DNA of 64,000 bases from Pseudomonas sp. JM0905a (GCF_014700075.1 NZ_JACXBU010000003.1:124001-188000), one strand, 5' to 3'; counted from the first letter of the stretch, positions 39,049-49,585 are shown. Program-made: numbers and translations. Notes: generated from the sequence alone by a model not told the origin.

Positions 39049-39076
39049 GCCTGGCGAATGCATTCGCCCATACAGG
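39049..39076. repeat. Solitary REP half-element (GCGAATGCATTCGC)
   Basis: GGCGAATGCATTCGCCCATACAGG minus its ends is the same REP palindrome that occurs as inverted pairs elsewhere in the window (core GCGAATnnATTCGCCC). The surrounding 38880-39093 gap also has a DnaA box at 38933-38941 and no gene. Confidence 0.6.
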
Positions 39077-39093
39077 GATCGGGAGGATTCGTT

Positions 39094-39441
39094 TTACTCC
39101 CACTTGCCCTGGCTCTGGGCTTCGCAGAAGGGTTTCAGGTAGCGCGCATCGCTGGCCACGCCGTAGTAGTGAATATCCTGGCGGTAGAGCTGGTTGCTGA
39201 CCTTGGCGTTGCGGCACACGCCGAATGCACCGGTCGGGCAGTTATCCACAAAGCTCACTTCCACTTTCTGTCCCTTCATCTCCGGCTTGCAGAAGCCGTC
39301 GCGAAAGAGTTGCGACGGGATGCTACGGTTTTCCTGGCAGAGCTTCACGTCGAGGCCGTTGCCCTGGCTGTGGACAACACAGGCTTCGGCATGGACGTCG
39401 ACGGACAGCAACAGCAGCACGGGCAGCAACCAGATACGCAT
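39094..39441 (-). CDS. Secreted six-cysteine protein of unknown function
   Basis: 115 residues with a signal peptide (about 1-18, ending DVHA) and six cysteines at 21, 35, 51, 68, 76 and 106, suggesting three disulfides in the periplasm. I recall similar uncharacterised Pseudomonas proteins in the same place, between the two COG0523 genes. It is on the opposite strand to both; zinc-related function is only a guess from context. A DnaA box lies inside at 39242-39250. Confidence 0.8.
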   Translation of the reverse strand: MRIWLLPVLLLLSVDVHAEACVVHSQGNGLDVKLCQENRSIPSQLFRDGFCKPEMKGQKVEVSFVDNCPTGAFGVCRNAKVSNQLYRQDIHYYGVASDARYLKPFCEAQSQGKWE

Positions 39442-39520
39442 GGGAGGTCTTCCGGATCATGAAGGACGCGACTCTAGCACGAGGCTTTCTCGGCGGGCTG
39501 TGAAGCAGCACCATAGGTCC

Positions 39521-40498
39521 ATGCTTACTCATATCCCTACCCATCTCATCGCCGGGCCCCTGGGTGCCGGCAAGACAAGCCTGATTCGCCAGCTGCTGGC
39601 GCAGCGGCCTGCCCATGAACGCTGGGCGGTGCTGATCAACGAATTCGGCCAGATCGGCCTGGACGCGGCACTGCTCTCCAGCAGCGACGGCGGCATCGCC
39701 ATCGCCGAGGTGGCGGGCGGCTGCGTCTGCTGCGTCAACGGCGCGCCCTTCCAGGTCGGACTTGGCCGGCTACTGCGCAAGGCGCGGCCGGACCGGCTAC
39801 TGATCGAGCCCTCCGGGCTCGGACACCCGGTCGAGCTACTGCGACAGCTACGCGAACCCCCCTGGGAGGGCGTCCTGGCGCTACAGCCGAGCGTCATGGT
39901 GCTCGACGCGGCGGCCCTGGCTACGGGCCAGCTACTGCCAGACAGCCAGCGAGAGGCACTTTTGGATGCTGGCCTAGTGCTACTAAACAAGGCCGAAAGC
40001 CTGGATTCGGCTACCTGTGAACAACTTGCCGCGAAACTACCCAACGTCCCCCTGCTGTGGACGACGCAAGGAAGACTAGATATTAAGCAGCTTCCAGGCA
40101 TTCATTCACATTCTGGAAAAGCTGTTGGTATCAACGACTTACCAACAGGTGTGGATAAACCTCCCGTCCTGTGGAGGAATCAGGCCGAACCCATCTGCCA
40201 GATCCAGGCCAGTGACGACGGTTGGAGCATTGGTTGGCGCTGGCACCCGAGCCAGCGATTCGAGCTGATGCGCCTGCAACAGTGGCTGGCCGGCCTGCCC
40301 TGGCGCCGCGCCAAGCTGGTGCTGCAGACCAACGCTGGCTGGCTCTCCGGCAACGCCCTGGATGGCGCGCCGATCCGCTGGCAGGCCAGCGAATGGCGCA
40401 AGGATTCGCGTCTGGAACTGATCTTCGCCGGGCCCCAGGACGAGGTGCCGCTGAAAGCGGGAATGGAGGCTTGCCGGTTGGGTAGTGAGAAGGGCTGA
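39521..40498 (+). CDS. Second COG0523 G3E-family GTPase (CobW-like)
   Basis: The 325-residue protein starts MLTHIPTHLIAGPLGAGKTS (Walker A at about 12-20) and has a CxCC motif GGCVCC (C68, C70, C71), EPSGLGHP in the switch region, and a C-terminal CobW_C-like domain. It is shorter and divergent from the ZigA-like protein encoded 640 bp upstream, so likely a different client. No Zur box was seen before it. The segment around 39960-40160 is AT-richer than its surroundings and contains a DnaA box. Confidence 0.9.
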   Translation: MLTHIPTHLIAGPLGAGKTSLIRQLLAQRPAHERWAVLINEFGQIGLDAALLSSSDGGIAIAEVAGGCVCCVNGAPFQVGLGRLLRKARPDRLLIEPSGLGHPVELLRQLREPPWEGVLALQPSVMVLDAAALATGQLLPDSQREALLDAGLVLLNKAESLDSATCEQLAAKLPNVPLLWTTQGRLDIKQLPGIHSHSGKAVGINDLPTGVDKPPVLWRNQAEPICQIQASDDGWSIGWRWHPSQRFELMRLQQWLAGLPWRRAKLVLQTNAGWLSGNALDGAPIRWQASEWRKDSRLELIFAGPQDEVPLKAGMEACRLGSEKG

Positions 40499-40514
40499 GG
40501 ATCGTCGGCTTGCC

Positions 40515-40614
40515 TGTAGGGGCGAATTCATTCGCCAAGGGCAGCGTAGCTGCCCCATGCAAGGCCATAGGGCGAACCTGGGGTTCGTTTGGCGATTGAA
40601 ATCGCCCCTACAAC
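40515..40614. repeat. REPIN (inverted REP pair) 1
   Basis: Opens with TGTAGGGGCGAATTCATTC and closes with the inverted arm GGCGATTGAAATCGCCCCTA, with GGGCAGC...GCTGCCC between. Each arm is itself palindromic, the arrangement of Pseudomonas REPINs mobilised by RAYT transposases. No RAYT gene is in the window. Confidence 0.8.
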
Positions 40615-40648
40615 GAATGCTCGGAGGCATTCCCCCCCAGAAACGAAA

Positions 40649-40668
40649 ACGGGCCCCGAAGGGCCCGT
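40649..40668 (-). terminator. Terminator of the MFS transporter gene
   Basis: Read on the minus strand: ACGGGCCC, TTCG tetraloop, GGGCCCGT followed by TTTCGTTTC, 24 bp after the transporter stop codon. Confidence 0.88.
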
Positions 40669-40691
40669 CTCGTGTCGATCCGGAGGAGGGA

Positions 40692-41999
40692 TCAGTCCTG
40701 GTTCATCCGCGAATGGGTGCGAGTGTCCTTCATGAACACGTACACCAGCAGTGAGCAGGCGATGCACGCGGTGACGTACCAGTAGAAGCCGCTTTCCATG
40801 CCGATGCTCTTGAACCACAGGGCCACGTACTCGGCGGTGCCGCCGAAGATGGACACGGTGAGCGCGTAGGGCAGGCCCACGCCCAGGGCGCGGATCTCGG
40901 TGGGGAACAGCTCGGCCTTCACCACGGCGTTGATCGAGGTGTAGCCGCTGACGATGATCAGCGCCGCCATGATCAGGAAGAACGCGCCCCACCAGGTTTC
41001 GATGCTGTGCAGGGTGCTGAGGATCGGGTAGGTGAACAGGGTACCCATCACACCGAAGGCGATCAGGATCGGGCGACGGCCGATCTTGTCCGAAAGTCCG
41101 CCGACGATGGGTTGCAGCAGCATGAACAGGAACAGCGTGGCGGCCGAGATCATGGTCGAGTCGTCCTTGCTCATGCCCACGGTGTTCACCAGGTACTTCT
41201 GCATGTAGGTGGTGTAGGTGTAGAAGGCCAGGGTGCCGCCCATGGTCAGGCCGACCACGGTCAGTACTTCCTTCGGATGGCGCATCAGCGTGCGCAGCAG
41301 GCTTTCCTTCGGCTTGTCCTTCTTCTTGGTGAAGGAGTCGGTCTCTTCCATACCGCGACGCAGGAACATGGCCACCACCGCGCACAGGGCGCCGATGAAG
41401 AAGGGTACGCGCCAGCCCCAGCTTTCCAGTTGTTCAGTGGTCAGCGTCTGCTGGAGGATGATCAGCACCGCCAGGGCGATGAGCTGGCCGGAGATCAGGG
41501 TCACATACTGGAAGCTGGAGAAGAAGCCGCGTTGCTCCTTGGTCGCCATCTCCGACAGGTAGGTGGCCGAGGTGCCGTATTCACCGCCCACCGAGAGGCC
41601 CTGCAGCAGGCGCGCGACCACCAGCAGGATCGGCGCGGCGACGCCGATGGTCTCGTAGCTGGGAGTCAGGGCGATGATCAGCGAGCCGAAGCACATCAGC
41701 AGCACCGAGGCCAGCAGGGCAGCCTTGCGGCCCTTGCGGTCGGCGTAGATGCCCATCAGCCAGCCGCCGATGGGGCGCATCAGGAAGCCTACGGCGAAGA
41801 TTGCGGCGGTGTTTAGCAGTTGGGCGGTCATGTCGCCCTGGGGGAAGAAGGCCTTGGCGAAGTACAGCGAGAAGGCCGCGTAGACGTACCAGTCGTACCA
41901 CTCGACCAGGTTGCCTACCGAGCCACTGAAAATCGATTTGATGCGTTGCGATGTCGTGCGGGGTTCTGCAGAGGCAGCCAGGGTGCTGGAGTTATCCAT
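40692..41999 (-). CDS. MFS dicarboxylate (probably alpha-ketoglutarate) transporter
   Basis: Metabolite:H+ symporter of the MHS family (KgtP/PcaT type). The 435-residue protein has 12 predicted helices and the MFS loop motif ADRKGRKAAL plus GLSVGGEYGTSATYLSE in helix 4-5 typical of KgtP/ProP-like carriers. GAGGAAAG precedes two tandem ATGs (42002 and 41999). A sigma-54 promoter lies upstream and a DctB/DctD-type system is encoded next door; the P. aeruginosa equivalents (MifS/MifR and PA5530) control alpha-ketoglutarate uptake, from which the substrate is inferred. Confidence 0.9.
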   Translation of the reverse strand: MDNSSTLAASAEPRTTSQRIKSIFSGSVGNLVEWYDWYVYAAFSLYFAKAFFPQGDMTAQLLNTAAIFAVGFLMRPIGGWLMGIYADRKGRKAALLASVLLMCFGSLIIALTPSYETIGVAAPILLVVARLLQGLSVGGEYGTSATYLSEMATKEQRGFFSSFQYVTLISGQLIALAVLIILQQTLTTEQLESWGWRVPFFIGALCAVVAMFLRRGMEETDSFTKKKDKPKESLLRTLMRHPKEVLTVVGLTMGGTLAFYTYTTYMQKYLVNTVGMSKDDSTMISAATLFLFMLLQPIVGGLSDKIGRRPILIAFGVMGTLFTYPILSTLHSIETWWGAFFLIMAALIIVSGYTSINAVVKAELFPTEIRALGVGLPYALTVSIFGGTAEYVALWFKSIGMESGFYWYVTACIACSLLVYVFMKDTRTHSRMNQD

Positions 42000-42071
42000 C
42001 ATCTTTCCTCGACGCGTAGTTGTTGTTGTGGAGGCGCTGCTCTGTGGCGGCGCTTCGGGCACCGGGCACAT

Positions 42072-42087
42072 AGCAGGAGCTGTGCCA
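42072..42087 (-). promoter_or_regulatory. Sigma-54 promoter of the MFS transporter
   Basis: On the minus strand TGGCACAGCTCCTGCT has the GG (-24) and GC (-12) dinucleotides at sigma-54 spacing and agrees with TGGCACG-N4-TTGCA at most positions. It lies about 75 bp before the start codon. Confidence 0.8.
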
Positions 42088-42207
42088 GGGGAGGAAAGTC
42101 CCGGAATAGAGGGGTTTCAGCGCTCTGAGACGAGGATCATGCGCGGAATCCTGCCGATACCGGAATGGCGATGAGCAAGATTCCGCCGATGGCGGGGGTA
42201 TTACTTG

Positions 42208-42305
42208 TGGGGGCGATTTCAATCGCCAAGCGGACCGCAGGTTCGCCCTCTGGATTATCACGGGGCAGCTGCGCCGCCTTTGGCGAATGAATTCGCCCCT
42301 ACAGG
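42208..42305. repeat. REPIN 2
   Basis: TGTGGGGGCGATTTCAATCG opens and GGCGAATGAATTCGCCCCTA closes the element. It is the same arrangement as the REPIN at 40515 but in reverse orientation, so the two flank the transporter gene as inverted copies. Confidence 0.8.
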
Positions 42306-42315
42306 AAGCCGCGAG

Positions 42316-43652
<1,337 letters not shown>

Positions 43653-43656
<4 letters not shown>

Positions 43657-45452
43657 GGCTGTTCCTCTCTGGTTTTATCCACAGGCAGGCGCAGGCTGAA
43701 CAGCGCGCCCTCGCCCTGGTTGGCGGCGCTCAGGGTGCCGCCCAGTTCATGGACGATGGCGTAAGACACCGCCAGTCCGATTCCAAGGCCGGCACCCGCC
43801 GGCTTGGTGGTGAAGAAGGGGTCGAAGACCCGTGGCAGGTCGTCTTCCGCGATGCCGCCGCCGTTGTCGGCCACTTCCAGCAGCCAGTGGTCGCCGTCCC
43901 GCCGCAGGGTTATCCACAATTGTGGATCGGCCTCGCCAGCCACCGCGTCCAGAGCGTTGCGCAACAGGTTGACCAGCACCTGCTCCAGGCGAATGGCGTC
44001 GCCCGACACCCAGGCCGGCACTGTCAGCTCCTGGCTGATCCGCACCTTCGCGTCACGCAGGTTGGGTGCCAGCAGCTGTAGGGACTTATCCACAACGCTG
44101 CCCAGTTCCAGGCACTCGCGCAGGCCGCCGGGCGTCTTGCGCGCATAGGTCTTGAGGTGGCCGGTGAGGGAAGCCATGCGTTGCAGCAGTTCGTCATGGC
44201 GCCCCAGGGCTTTGCGGGCCTGCTCCAGCTGGCCGTTGTCGAGCATCAGGCGCAGGCTCGCCAGGTGCATCTGCAGGGCGGTGAGCGGCTGGTTGATTTC
44301 GTGGGCCAGGGCTGTGGACATCTGTCCGAGGGCGGCCAGCTTGGCGGCCTGGATCAGTCCATCCTGGGCGGTGCGCAGGGCGGCGGTGCGTTGTTCCACC
44401 AGTTGTTCCAACTCCTCCCGGCTGCGCTGGCGGAGGCGTGCCAGGCGCCAGCGCTGGTGCAGGAACAGCGCCAGGAAGAACACCGCCAACCACGCGCCCC
44501 CGGCAGCCAGGCTGGCGGCGCGGGCGCTACTGGCAGCCTCCTGCGGGGTGCGCAGCAGGTGCAGGGTCCAGCCTTCGCTGGGCAGCGGCAGGCTTTCCCA
44601 GAGGTAGTCGCGGGGGCCGTCAGGCCCCTCGACCCGGGCCAGGCGGCTGTCATCGCCGAAATCGAGCCGGGTGTTGTGGATAAGTGGCGCCAGCGGCTGT
44701 TTGTCGTATTGCCGGGTTGCCGCCATCTCGGCGCGGCCTTCGGCGGAGATCGGTTGCAGCTCGCGGTAGCGCCATCCCGGCTGGTTGGCGATGAACACCA
44801 CGCCACGGGCGTCGCTGACCAGGATGATGTCGGAACGTTGTCCCCATTCCTGTTCCAGTTCGGGGAATTCCAGCTTCACCACGATGGCGCCGATGAAGGC
44901 GTCCTCCGCGCCACGCACGGCGCTGGCGAGGAAGTAGCCAGGAATCCCGCTGGTCACGCCCACCGCATAGAAGCGGCCGCTGCCCAGGCGCCGTGCCTCG
45001 GCGAAGTAGGGGCGGAAGCCATAGTTGTGGCCGACGAAGCTGGTGGGCAAGCGCCAGTTGCTGGCGGCTACGGCCAGGCCCTCGCGGTCCAGCAGTTCCA
45101 GGGTGGTGGAGCCGGCGGCGCGGTTCATCTGCTCCAGCTTGAGGTTGAGCATGTGCTGCGCGGCGTTATCCACAGGCCCGCTCAGGGTGCTGCGCAGCTC
45201 TGGGTCCAGCGCCAGCACGGCGGGCAGGGCGCGGAAACGGTCGATCAGCGTGCGCAGGCTGCCGGCGTACAGCGTCAGCTGCTCGCGGGCCTGTTCGCCT
45301 TCGTCGCGCAGGGCCTGATGCTCGGCCTGGCGGCCAGCCAAGTGCATCGCCAGGAACAGGCCGGCGAGCAGCAGCAGGATCAGCAGGGCGATGCGCAGTT
45401 GGCGTGAAATCAAGGGCGGCGTCCGTGGGGTCGGTGGCGGCGACGATACCAC
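43653..45452 (-). CDS. mifS: C4/C5-dicarboxylate sensor histidine kinase (MifS/DctB-like)
   Basis: The 599-residue membrane kinase has a TM helix at about residues 21-41, a periplasmic double-Cache-like domain (about 45-290), a second TM (about 312-335), a coiled coil, H-box ALAHEINQPLTALQMHLASL, N-box LLRNALDA and G-box GLGIGLAVS. DctB-type kinases sense dicarboxylates directly. Start is GTG; a TTG 13 codons later is possible. The gene contains five perfect TTATCCACA 9-mers, an exceptional density for coding DNA. Confidence 0.9.
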
Positions 45453-45524
45453 GGCCGACCCTGCCTACTGCTCTGGACGGAAGTCTGCGGATACACTTCG
45501 CGCAGTCATTTCGAGGCACGTTCG

Positions 45525-46400
45525 ATGCAATTGATCCCCTGGTCTCACTCCTCTTCCGCCGGATTCACCCTGCGCGGCTGGCACACGCCGGCCTCTGGCA
45601 AACCGCTCCTGCACTTTCTCCATGGCAACGGTTTCTGCGGCCGCACCTATACGCCGATGCTGGAGGCGCTGGCCAAGGACTTCGATCTCTGGCTCTGCGA
45701 CATCCAGGGCCATGGTGACAGTGACCATGGCGGCCGCTTCCTCGGCTGGAACCGCAATGCCGAGCTGGCGGTGGAGGCCTTCGAGGCCGGGCGCGGGCAG
45801 TTCGGCGAAGTTCCGCGGATGGCGGTGGGGCACAGCTTCGGCGGAGTGCTGAGCAGCCTGATCCTCGCTCGCCATCCCGAGCTGTTCAGCCGCGCCGTGT
45901 TGCTCGATCCGGTGATCTTCACCCCGACCATGGTCGGCGCCATGGCCTTCTCCGAAGTGCTCGGCCTGCACCGCCGCACCACCATGGCCAGCCGTGCACG
46001 CGCCCGGCGCAACCACTGGGCCGACCGTGAGGCGGCGTGGAACGGCCTGCATGGCCGCGGCATCTTCAAGGGATGGACCGAGGAGGCGCTGCAGGGCTAT
46101 GTGGATCACGCCATCAAGGCTGTGGATAACGGTGTCGAACTGAAGTGCCGGCCGAGTCGCGAAGCGGAAATCTTCAGTTCCTTCCCCAAGCGCCTGTGGC
46201 CGTCGCTGGGCCGCATCGTCACGCCGACACTGATCCTCCACGGGCAGCACAGCTACCCCTTCGTGGCCAAGTCAGTGGCACGGCTGACCGTGCTCAACGG
46301 CCATGTCAGCGCCCAGGTGGTGGAGGGCGGTCACTGCTTCATGCAGGAATATCCACAGGCCAGCGCCGAGCGCGTGACCGAGTTCCTGCTGCGTGGATGA
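45525..46400 (+). CDS. Alpha/beta-hydrolase
   Basis: 291 residues with the oxyanion-hole segment HFLHGNGFCGRTYTPML (about 30-46), nucleophile elbow GHSFGG (about 100-105, Ser102), and late HGQHSYPF plus GGHCFMQEYP with the likely catalytic His. Divergent from mifS across 72 bp. Substrate unknown. Confidence 0.88.
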   Translation: MQLIPWSHSSSAGFTLRGWHTPASGKPLLHFLHGNGFCGRTYTPMLEALAKDFDLWLCDIQGHGDSDHGGRFLGWNRNAELAVEAFEAGRGQFGEVPRMAVGHSFGGVLSSLILARHPELFSRAVLLDPVIFTPTMVGAMAFSEVLGLHRRTTMASRARARRNHWADREAAWNGLHGRGIFKGWTEEALQGYVDHAIKAVDNGVELKCRPSREAEIFSSFPKRLWPSLGRIVTPTLILHGQHSYPFVAKSVARLTVLNGHVSAQVVEGGHCFMQEYPQASAERVTEFLLRG

Positions 46401-46506
46401 ATGCTGCGGCTGAAGCTGGCGGTAGGGTGGATGTCGCTTTTTACATCCACCATCGGAACCTGTTCGGAACGCGAATGGCGAACCGGTGAAGCGTGGTCCA
46501 GCCCGC

Positions 46507-46911
46507 TCAATCCACCCGTCGCTGCTCATCCGGTTTGGGATGGCTGCGGCGCCACTCGTTCATGTGGATAACCTTGCCGTCGTGCTGGGGTTCGGCCTGG
46601 AAGGGGTGCGCTTCCACATCGATACGGCCCAGGTGGTTGCCGAACATCTGGATGCTTCCCGTCAGGCGCTGCTCGCCGGTTACGGTGAACTCGAAGTCGT
46701 AGATACGTGCCAGGCGGCGGTTGCCCTTGCCGTCGCGGACCATCGCCAGGCGGCGGAAGGCGACGTTGCCGTCCAGCAGTTCCACATCCAGCCGCGCGCA
46801 GTGCTGCTTGGCCAGCACCAGGGCGCGTTCGCGCACGCCGTGCCCGCGCCACAACCAGGCCGCGCCGGCGGCGAACAACATCAGCAGGAAAACGTCAGCC
46901 AGGCTCAGCAT
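46507..46911 (-). CDS. DUF3301 domain protein
   Basis: 134-residue protein with one N-terminal membrane segment (about 4-20), then a conserved region beginning RERALVLAKQHCARLDVELLDG split here as RERALVLAKQHC and ARLDVELLDG. This matches DUF3301, an uncharacterised gammaproteobacterial family. The tail is charged. Function unknown. Confidence 0.85.
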   Translation of the reverse strand: MLSLADVFLLMLFAAGAAWLWRGHGVRERALVLAKQHCARLDVELLDGNVAFRRLAMVRDGKGNRRLARIYDFEFTVTGEQRLTGSIQMFGNHLGRIDVEAHPFQAEPQHDGKVIHMNEWRRSHPKPDEQRRVD

Positions 46912-46958
46912 GATGACTCCGGAAACTTAGTCCCAAGCTTAAACCATCCACGGTGGTT

Positions 46959-47030
46959 TCAGAGGGCCAGCTCAATACGGTTTCTTCCCAGTCGCTTGGC
47001 GGCGGTACAGCGCCGCATCGGCCACACCCG
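46959..47030 (-). pseudogene. Relic of the C-terminal end of a GGDEF (diguanylate cyclase) gene
   Basis: On the minus strand one frame reads VADAALYR, and after a shift by one base the next reads AKRLGRNRIELAL followed by TGA. Together they reproduce the final helix of GGDEF domains (ADxALYxAK..GRNR). Nothing recognisable lies upstream on that strand, so only about 70 bp of a decayed cyclase gene remains. Confidence 0.7.
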
Positions 47031-47124
47031 GGAGGGGCTGTCTTGTGACCGAACGGTTGGAAATCTCCGGCACCCGACCTGCGTCCTTCTGTCCCAGCGA
47101 CTAGGCTTCAACCCAGGCAGGCGC

Positions 47125-47556
47125 ATGGCTAGCATAGGCGCCCCCCGGATCGACCGGCATGGAACCCACCCTGTGACCTACGGCAGAGCACGACAACGCG
47201 GCGCCTGGCTTGGCCTTCTGGCCATGCTGCTGGTGCTCGTTGGTCCGCTGGTGTCCCAGTCGCGGGACATGGGGCAGGGAGGCGTGCCCGATTGGATGGG
47301 TGAGCTGGCCTGTGCCGCCGAGCATGGCGGTCCGAGCCATCAGCCGACGATGCCCGACCACGAGATGTCCTGGGCCAAGTGCGGCTACTGCACCCTGCTG
47401 TTCAACTCCCCGGCCCTGACCCCCGCCACCCTGCACGGGTTGGACCTGGCCGGCCTCACCAGCCCGCATGCTGCGCTGGCGCCCCTGGCCGGCCACGGCG
47501 GACGGAGCGTCTTCCCCGGTGCGCTGACCCGTGCACCCCCCGTCGCGCTTTCCTGA
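47125..47556 (+). CDS. DUF2946 protein
   Basis: 143 residues from ATG (or 127 from an in-frame GTG at 47173) with one hydrophobic segment (GAWLGLLAMLLVLVGPLVSQ), followed by a hydrophilic part with HGG/H-rich residues, and the family motif WAKCGYCTLLFNSPAL containing CxxC. DUF2946 proteins often neighbour copper-uptake or copper-chaperone genes, as here. The start is uncertain. Confidence 0.82.
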   Translation: MASIGAPRIDRHGTHPVTYGRARQRGAWLGLLAMLLVLVGPLVSQSRDMGQGGVPDWMGELACAAEHGGPSHQPTMPDHEMSWAKCGYCTLLFNSPALTPATLHGLDLAGLTSPHAALAPLAGHGGRSVFPGALTRAPPVALS

Positions 47557-47639
47557 TCCACGCAACCTTTCCTTACCGTGCGCACGCCCTGTTCAGGCGC
47601 GCGTGCGTGCGGACCACTGGTTCATCAGGGAGCACGACA

Positions 47640-49013
47640 ATGTCGAAGAACACTGTCTCCTTTTACAACCTGGCGTGGCGCTGGCACTTCTATGCCGGGC
47701 TGTTCGTCATCCCCTTCATGATCATGCTGGCGGTCACCGGCAGCATCTATCTGTTCAAACCCCAGCTGGACAACCTGCTCTACAGCGACCTGATGCGGGT
47801 CCGCCCGGCCGGCCAGGCGCTCAGCGCCGACCAGCAACTGGACAAGGTCCGCCAGACCTACCCGCAGGCCGCCGTCAGCCAATACCTGCCGCCCGTGGAC
47901 GCCGAGCACAGCGCGCAGTTCGTGGTCAGCCTGGACGGGCGCAAGACCAATCTGTTCCTCGACCCCTACAGCGGCCAGGTGCTGGGCACCCAGGACGCGC
48001 AGAACAACCTCCAGGCCATTTCCCGCGCGCTGCATGGCACGCTGCTGATAGGCACGGTCGGCGACCGGCTGATCGAACTGGCCGCCGGCTGGGCCATCGT
48101 CCTGGTGGTGTCCGGCCTCTACCTCTGGTGGCCACGGGGCCAGGGCATGCGCGGCGTCTTCTGGCCGCGCCTGGCCAATCGCGGCCGGCTGTTCTGGCGG
48201 GACCTGCACGCGGTGACCGGTTTCTGGGGCTCGCTGGTGCTGCTGTTCATGCTGCTCACCGGGATGACCTGGACCGGCTTCTGGGGCGAGCAATTCTCCG
48301 ATGTGTGGAACCGCTTCCCCGCCGCCATGTGGAACGAGGTGCCCAAGTCCGACCAGCAGGCCCGCAGCCTGAACACCGCCGCCGATCAGACCGTGGCCTG
48401 GGCAGTGGAAAACACCCCGCTGCCGGCGTCCGACCCTCACGCCGCGCACAAGGGACACGGCGTCACCGGCATGGCCGCGACAAGCGGGCAGGTGAGCCTG
48501 CGGCAGGTGGTGGACACCGCCACCGAGCGCGGTGTGGTACCGGGCTACAGCATCACCCTGCCGGCCGACGAGACCGGGGTGTACAGCATTTCCGTGTTCG
48601 CCGATGACCCGCGCAACGACGCGACCCTGCACCTGGACCAGTACAGCGGCAAGGTGCTGGCCGACATTCGCTGGCAGGACTACGGCGTGGTGGCCAAGAG
48701 TGTGGAAATGGGCGTGGTGCTGCACGAGGGCAAGTTCTTCGGCCTGGCCAACCAGTTGCTGATGTTCGGCGTCTGCCTGCTGATCCTGCTGAGTTCCGTG
48801 AGCGGCCTGGTGATGTGGTGGAAGCGCCGCCCGCAAGGCAGCCTGGGCGTACCACCGCTGCGCCACGACCTGCCGTTGTGGAAAACCGCGGTGGTGATCA
48901 TGATCGGCCTCGGCATCGCCTTCCCGCTGGTGGGGTTGTCCCTGCTGGCGATCTGGGCGCTGGACTGGGCGGTGCTGTCGCGCATCGGCCACGGCAAGGT
49001 GGTGGCCGGCTAG
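47640..49013 (+). CDS. PepSY-associated transmembrane protein
   Basis: 457-residue inner-membrane protein. It begins MSKNTVSFYNLAWRWHFYAG, with helices at about 19-40, near 145, 190-215, 370-395 and 420-445, and periplasmic PepSY-type domains between them. The family occurs in iron and copper reductase/uptake loci. It lies between DUF2946 and PCu(A)C genes, so a copper-related membrane function, perhaps reductive, is inferred. Confidence 0.9.
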   Translation: MSKNTVSFYNLAWRWHFYAGLFVIPFMIMLAVTGSIYLFKPQLDNLLYSDLMRVRPAGQALSADQQLDKVRQTYPQAAVSQYLPPVDAEHSAQFVVSLDGRKTNLFLDPYSGQVLGTQDAQNNLQAISRALHGTLLIGTVGDRLIELAAGWAIVLVVSGLYLWWPRGQGMRGVFWPRLANRGRLFWRDLHAVTGFWGSLVLLFMLLTGMTWTGFWGEQFSDVWNRFPAAMWNEVPKSDQQARSLNTAADQTVAWAVENTPLPASDPHAAHKGHGVTGMAATSGQVSLRQVVDTATERGVVPGYSITLPADETGVYSISVFADDPRNDATLHLDQYSGKVLADIRWQDYGVVAKSVEMGVVLHEGKFFGLANQLLMFGVCLLILLSSVSGLVMWWKRRPQGSLGVPPLRHDLPLWKTAVVIMIGLGIAFPLVGLSLLAIWALDWAVLSRIGHGKVVAG

Positions 49014-49114
49014 GCCGGTCCTGCAGGCGTGGCTCACGGGCCGCGTCCGCGATGGAGAGCAATCGGCACCCGCCGGGGGTGGGTGCCAGTCAATCGAATG
49101 AATGGAGTTCCGAC

Positions 49115-49585
49115 ATGCGCAAGACGTTGCTGGCCCTGGGGGCCCTGCTGAGCTTTTCCGGCACCCTGGCCGCCCATGACTACACCTTCGGGTCGCTGCA
49201 TATCGAGCACCCCTGGGCGATGGCCGTGCCCGCGGTGTCGCCCAACGGCGCCGCCTACCTGGTTATCCACAACAAGGGTACGGAAGCGGATAAGCTGCTC
49301 GGCGCCGATACCGCCCGCGCCGGCAAGACCGAGATCCACGAGCACCTGCACAAGGACGGCCTGATGAAGATGCAGAAGGTCGAAGGGGGCGTGGAGATTC
49401 CCGCCGGTGGCGAAGCGCGCTTCGAGCAGGGCGGCTACCACCTGATGATGTTCGGCCTGAAGCAGCCGCTGAACGATGGCGACAAGTTCCCCATGACCCT
49501 GCACTTCCAGAAGGCCGGCGACCTGGAGGTGGAAGTCCACGTGCAAACGCAGGCACCGGCGGCGGCGGCCGAGCACCAGCACTGA
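49115..49585 (+). CDS. Periplasmic copper chaperone PCu(A)C
   Basis: 156 residues with signal peptide (about 1-20, ending TLAAH). The mature domain has the copper-ligand pattern of PCu(A)C: H in EIHEHLH, then MKM, and HLMMFGL (HxM) about 25 residues later, with a His-rich C-terminus. These proteins carry Cu(I) to the CuA centre of cytochrome oxidase. Last gene of the DUF2946-PepSY cluster; a DnaA box lies inside. Confidence 0.93.
   Translation: MRKTLLALGALLSFSGTLAAHDYTFGSLHIEHPWAMAVPAVSPNGAAYLVIHNKGTEADKLLGADTARAGKTEIHEHLHKDGLMKMQKVEGGVEIPAGGEARFEQGGYHLMMFGLKQPLNDGDKFPMTLHFQKAGDLEVEVHVQTQAPAAAAEHQH

Larger units (their letters stand above)
42003..42315. other. Spacer upstream of the transporter gene
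   Basis: About 313 bp without a gene: the sigma-54 promoter at its left end, about 100 bp where an NtrC-type activator could bind, and a REPIN filling 42208-42305 before the mifR stop. No clear enhancer repeat was identified. Confidence 0.6.
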
